Assembly: GCA_947581745.1 (NCBI GenBank)
Contig: CANPVW010000309.1
Location: 1 to 6,641 of the forward strand
Reading direction: 5' to 3'
From: Candidatus Benthicola azotiphorus
GTDB lineage: Bacteria > Gemmatimonadota > Gemmatimonadetes > Palauibacterales > Palauibacteraceae
DNA length: 6,641 nucleotides
Under the pieces are notes generated by a model, which ran no database searches, was not told the DNA's origin, and saw only the letters and a program-made list of their open reading frames with translations. The first letter of the stretch is position 1. Every line of letters begins with the position of its first letter. Of the stretch, positions 6,285 through 6,641 are shown one piece after another. Position numbers and translations under genes: made by a program.

Positions 6285-6299
6285 CCGGGACCTTCCCGG
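6285..6299 (+). promoter_or_regulatory. Short leader hairpin before the pilS-like gene
   Basis: CCGGGA (6285-6290) and TCCCGG (6294-6299) form a perfect 6-bp stem around a 3-nt CCT loop. It lies between the candidate promoter and the presumed TTG start. There is no T-tract, so it is not a convincing terminator; it may be a leader structure or chance pairing in GC-rich DNA. Nothing else in 6196-6333 is recognisable. Confidence 0.3.
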
Positions 6300-6333
6300 C
6301 GCGGTACATCAGAGCACGGGAAACGGCCAGGAA

Positions 6334-6641
6334 TTGCTCCGCACCAGCAGGTCTGATCGCCGGGCCGCGACGGTCCTCGAGCCGTTGCAGGTGCTGTACT
6401 GGATCTATGCGGCGCGGCTCGTCATCTCGCTCGCGGTGTTCGGCTCCGCCATTCTGGTCGGGGACTTCCTGGAACGGCAGGTCCCGGGTTCGCTTCCCCC
6501 CGAGTTCCCGCTCATTGCCATCGTGGGCCTCGCCACGGCCGCCTTTCTGACCCCGATCGCCTACCGGATCAGCCATCGGAAGGGCCGGGAGATCGGACTC
6601 GGTTTCCTTTACTCGCAAGCGGCACTGGACGTCCTGCTTGT
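6334..6641 (+). CDS. N-terminus of a PilS-like membrane sensor histidine kinase (3'-truncated)
   Basis: The frame is open from 6283 and runs off the window; 102 codons are visible from TTG 6334. A short basic cytoplasmic head (LRTSRSDRRAATVLEPLQVL) is followed by hydrophobic segments at about residues 22-43 (IYAARLVISLAVFGSAILVG), 59-78 (IAIVGLATAAFLTPIAYRI) and the start of a third at about 88-102 (GLGFLYSQAALDVLLV). This tight multi-pass N-terminus, with an early Arg in the first helix and Q-x-x-x-D-x-L-L in the third, is typical of PilS-type kinases, in which PAS and HisKA/HATPase domains follow. Those domains lie outside the window, so the assignment depends on this pattern and on the pilBTC neighbourhood. 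TTG 6334 is the furthest upstream plausible start; its nearest AGGA (6329-6332) is too close for a normal ribosome binding site. TTG 6385 and GTG 6391 are alternatives that would shorten the cytoplasmic head. Confidence 0.65.
   Translation, partial: MLRTSRSDRRAATVLEPLQVLYWIYAARLVISLAVFGSAILVGDFLERQVPGSLPPEFPLIAIVGLATAAFLTPIAYRISHRKGREIGLGFLYSQAALDVLL

Noticed and set aside
6311..6350. Cyclic di-GMP (GEMM) riboswitch in the pilS-like leader
   Set aside because: The region has a small stem and a GGGAAACGG stretch but lacks the conserved GEMM core and paired helices.

Overview
The window looks like chromosomal DNA from a high-GC Gram-negative bacterium. A Gemmatimonadota (or other FCB-group) source fits best: a SprA-like outer-membrane protein tail sits beside a type IV pilus (T4P) operon, and a ComEA-like protein lies between them. 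This placement is an inference from gene content and style, not from a marker gene. All convincing genes are on the + strand.

Layout. (1) 2-712 is the C-terminal end of a large, probably SprA/Sov-like, outer-membrane beta-rich protein. (2) 728-1435 is a membrane-anchored helix-hairpin-helix protein with two tandem ComEA-type modules; its start codon is uncertain (TTG or CTG). (3) 1436-1641 is a 206-bp intergenic region that appears to be a regulatory junction. It holds hairpins just after the upstream stop, a close match to a sigma-54 promoter (-24/-12) at 1521-1537, and two further strong hairpins in the predicted leader. (4) 1642-5743 carries pilB, pilT and pilC, spaced 45 and 49 nt apart: the pilus extension ATPase, the retraction ATPase and the inner-membrane platform. 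(5) About 5794-6195 is a small unrecognised protein, probably in the same transcript. (6) 6196-6333 holds a candidate sigma-70 promoter and a short hairpin. (7) From about 6334 to the window edge runs the N-terminus of a multi-pass membrane protein that fits a PilS-type sensor histidine kinase.

How the parts fit. The order pilB-pilT-pilC-(small ORF)-pilS resembles the Myxococcus pilBTC-pilSR arrangement. PilS normally acts through PilR, a sigma-54 activator, so a sigma-54 promoter in front of pilB and a pilS-like gene behind it suggest a self-contained regulatory loop. PilB also carries an N-terminal MshEN-type double motif, which suggests control of extension by cyclic di-GMP. The double ComEA-like protein could couple pilus retraction to DNA uptake. 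None of these functional links has been tested here. I saw no mobile element, CRISPR array, tRNA or rRNA.
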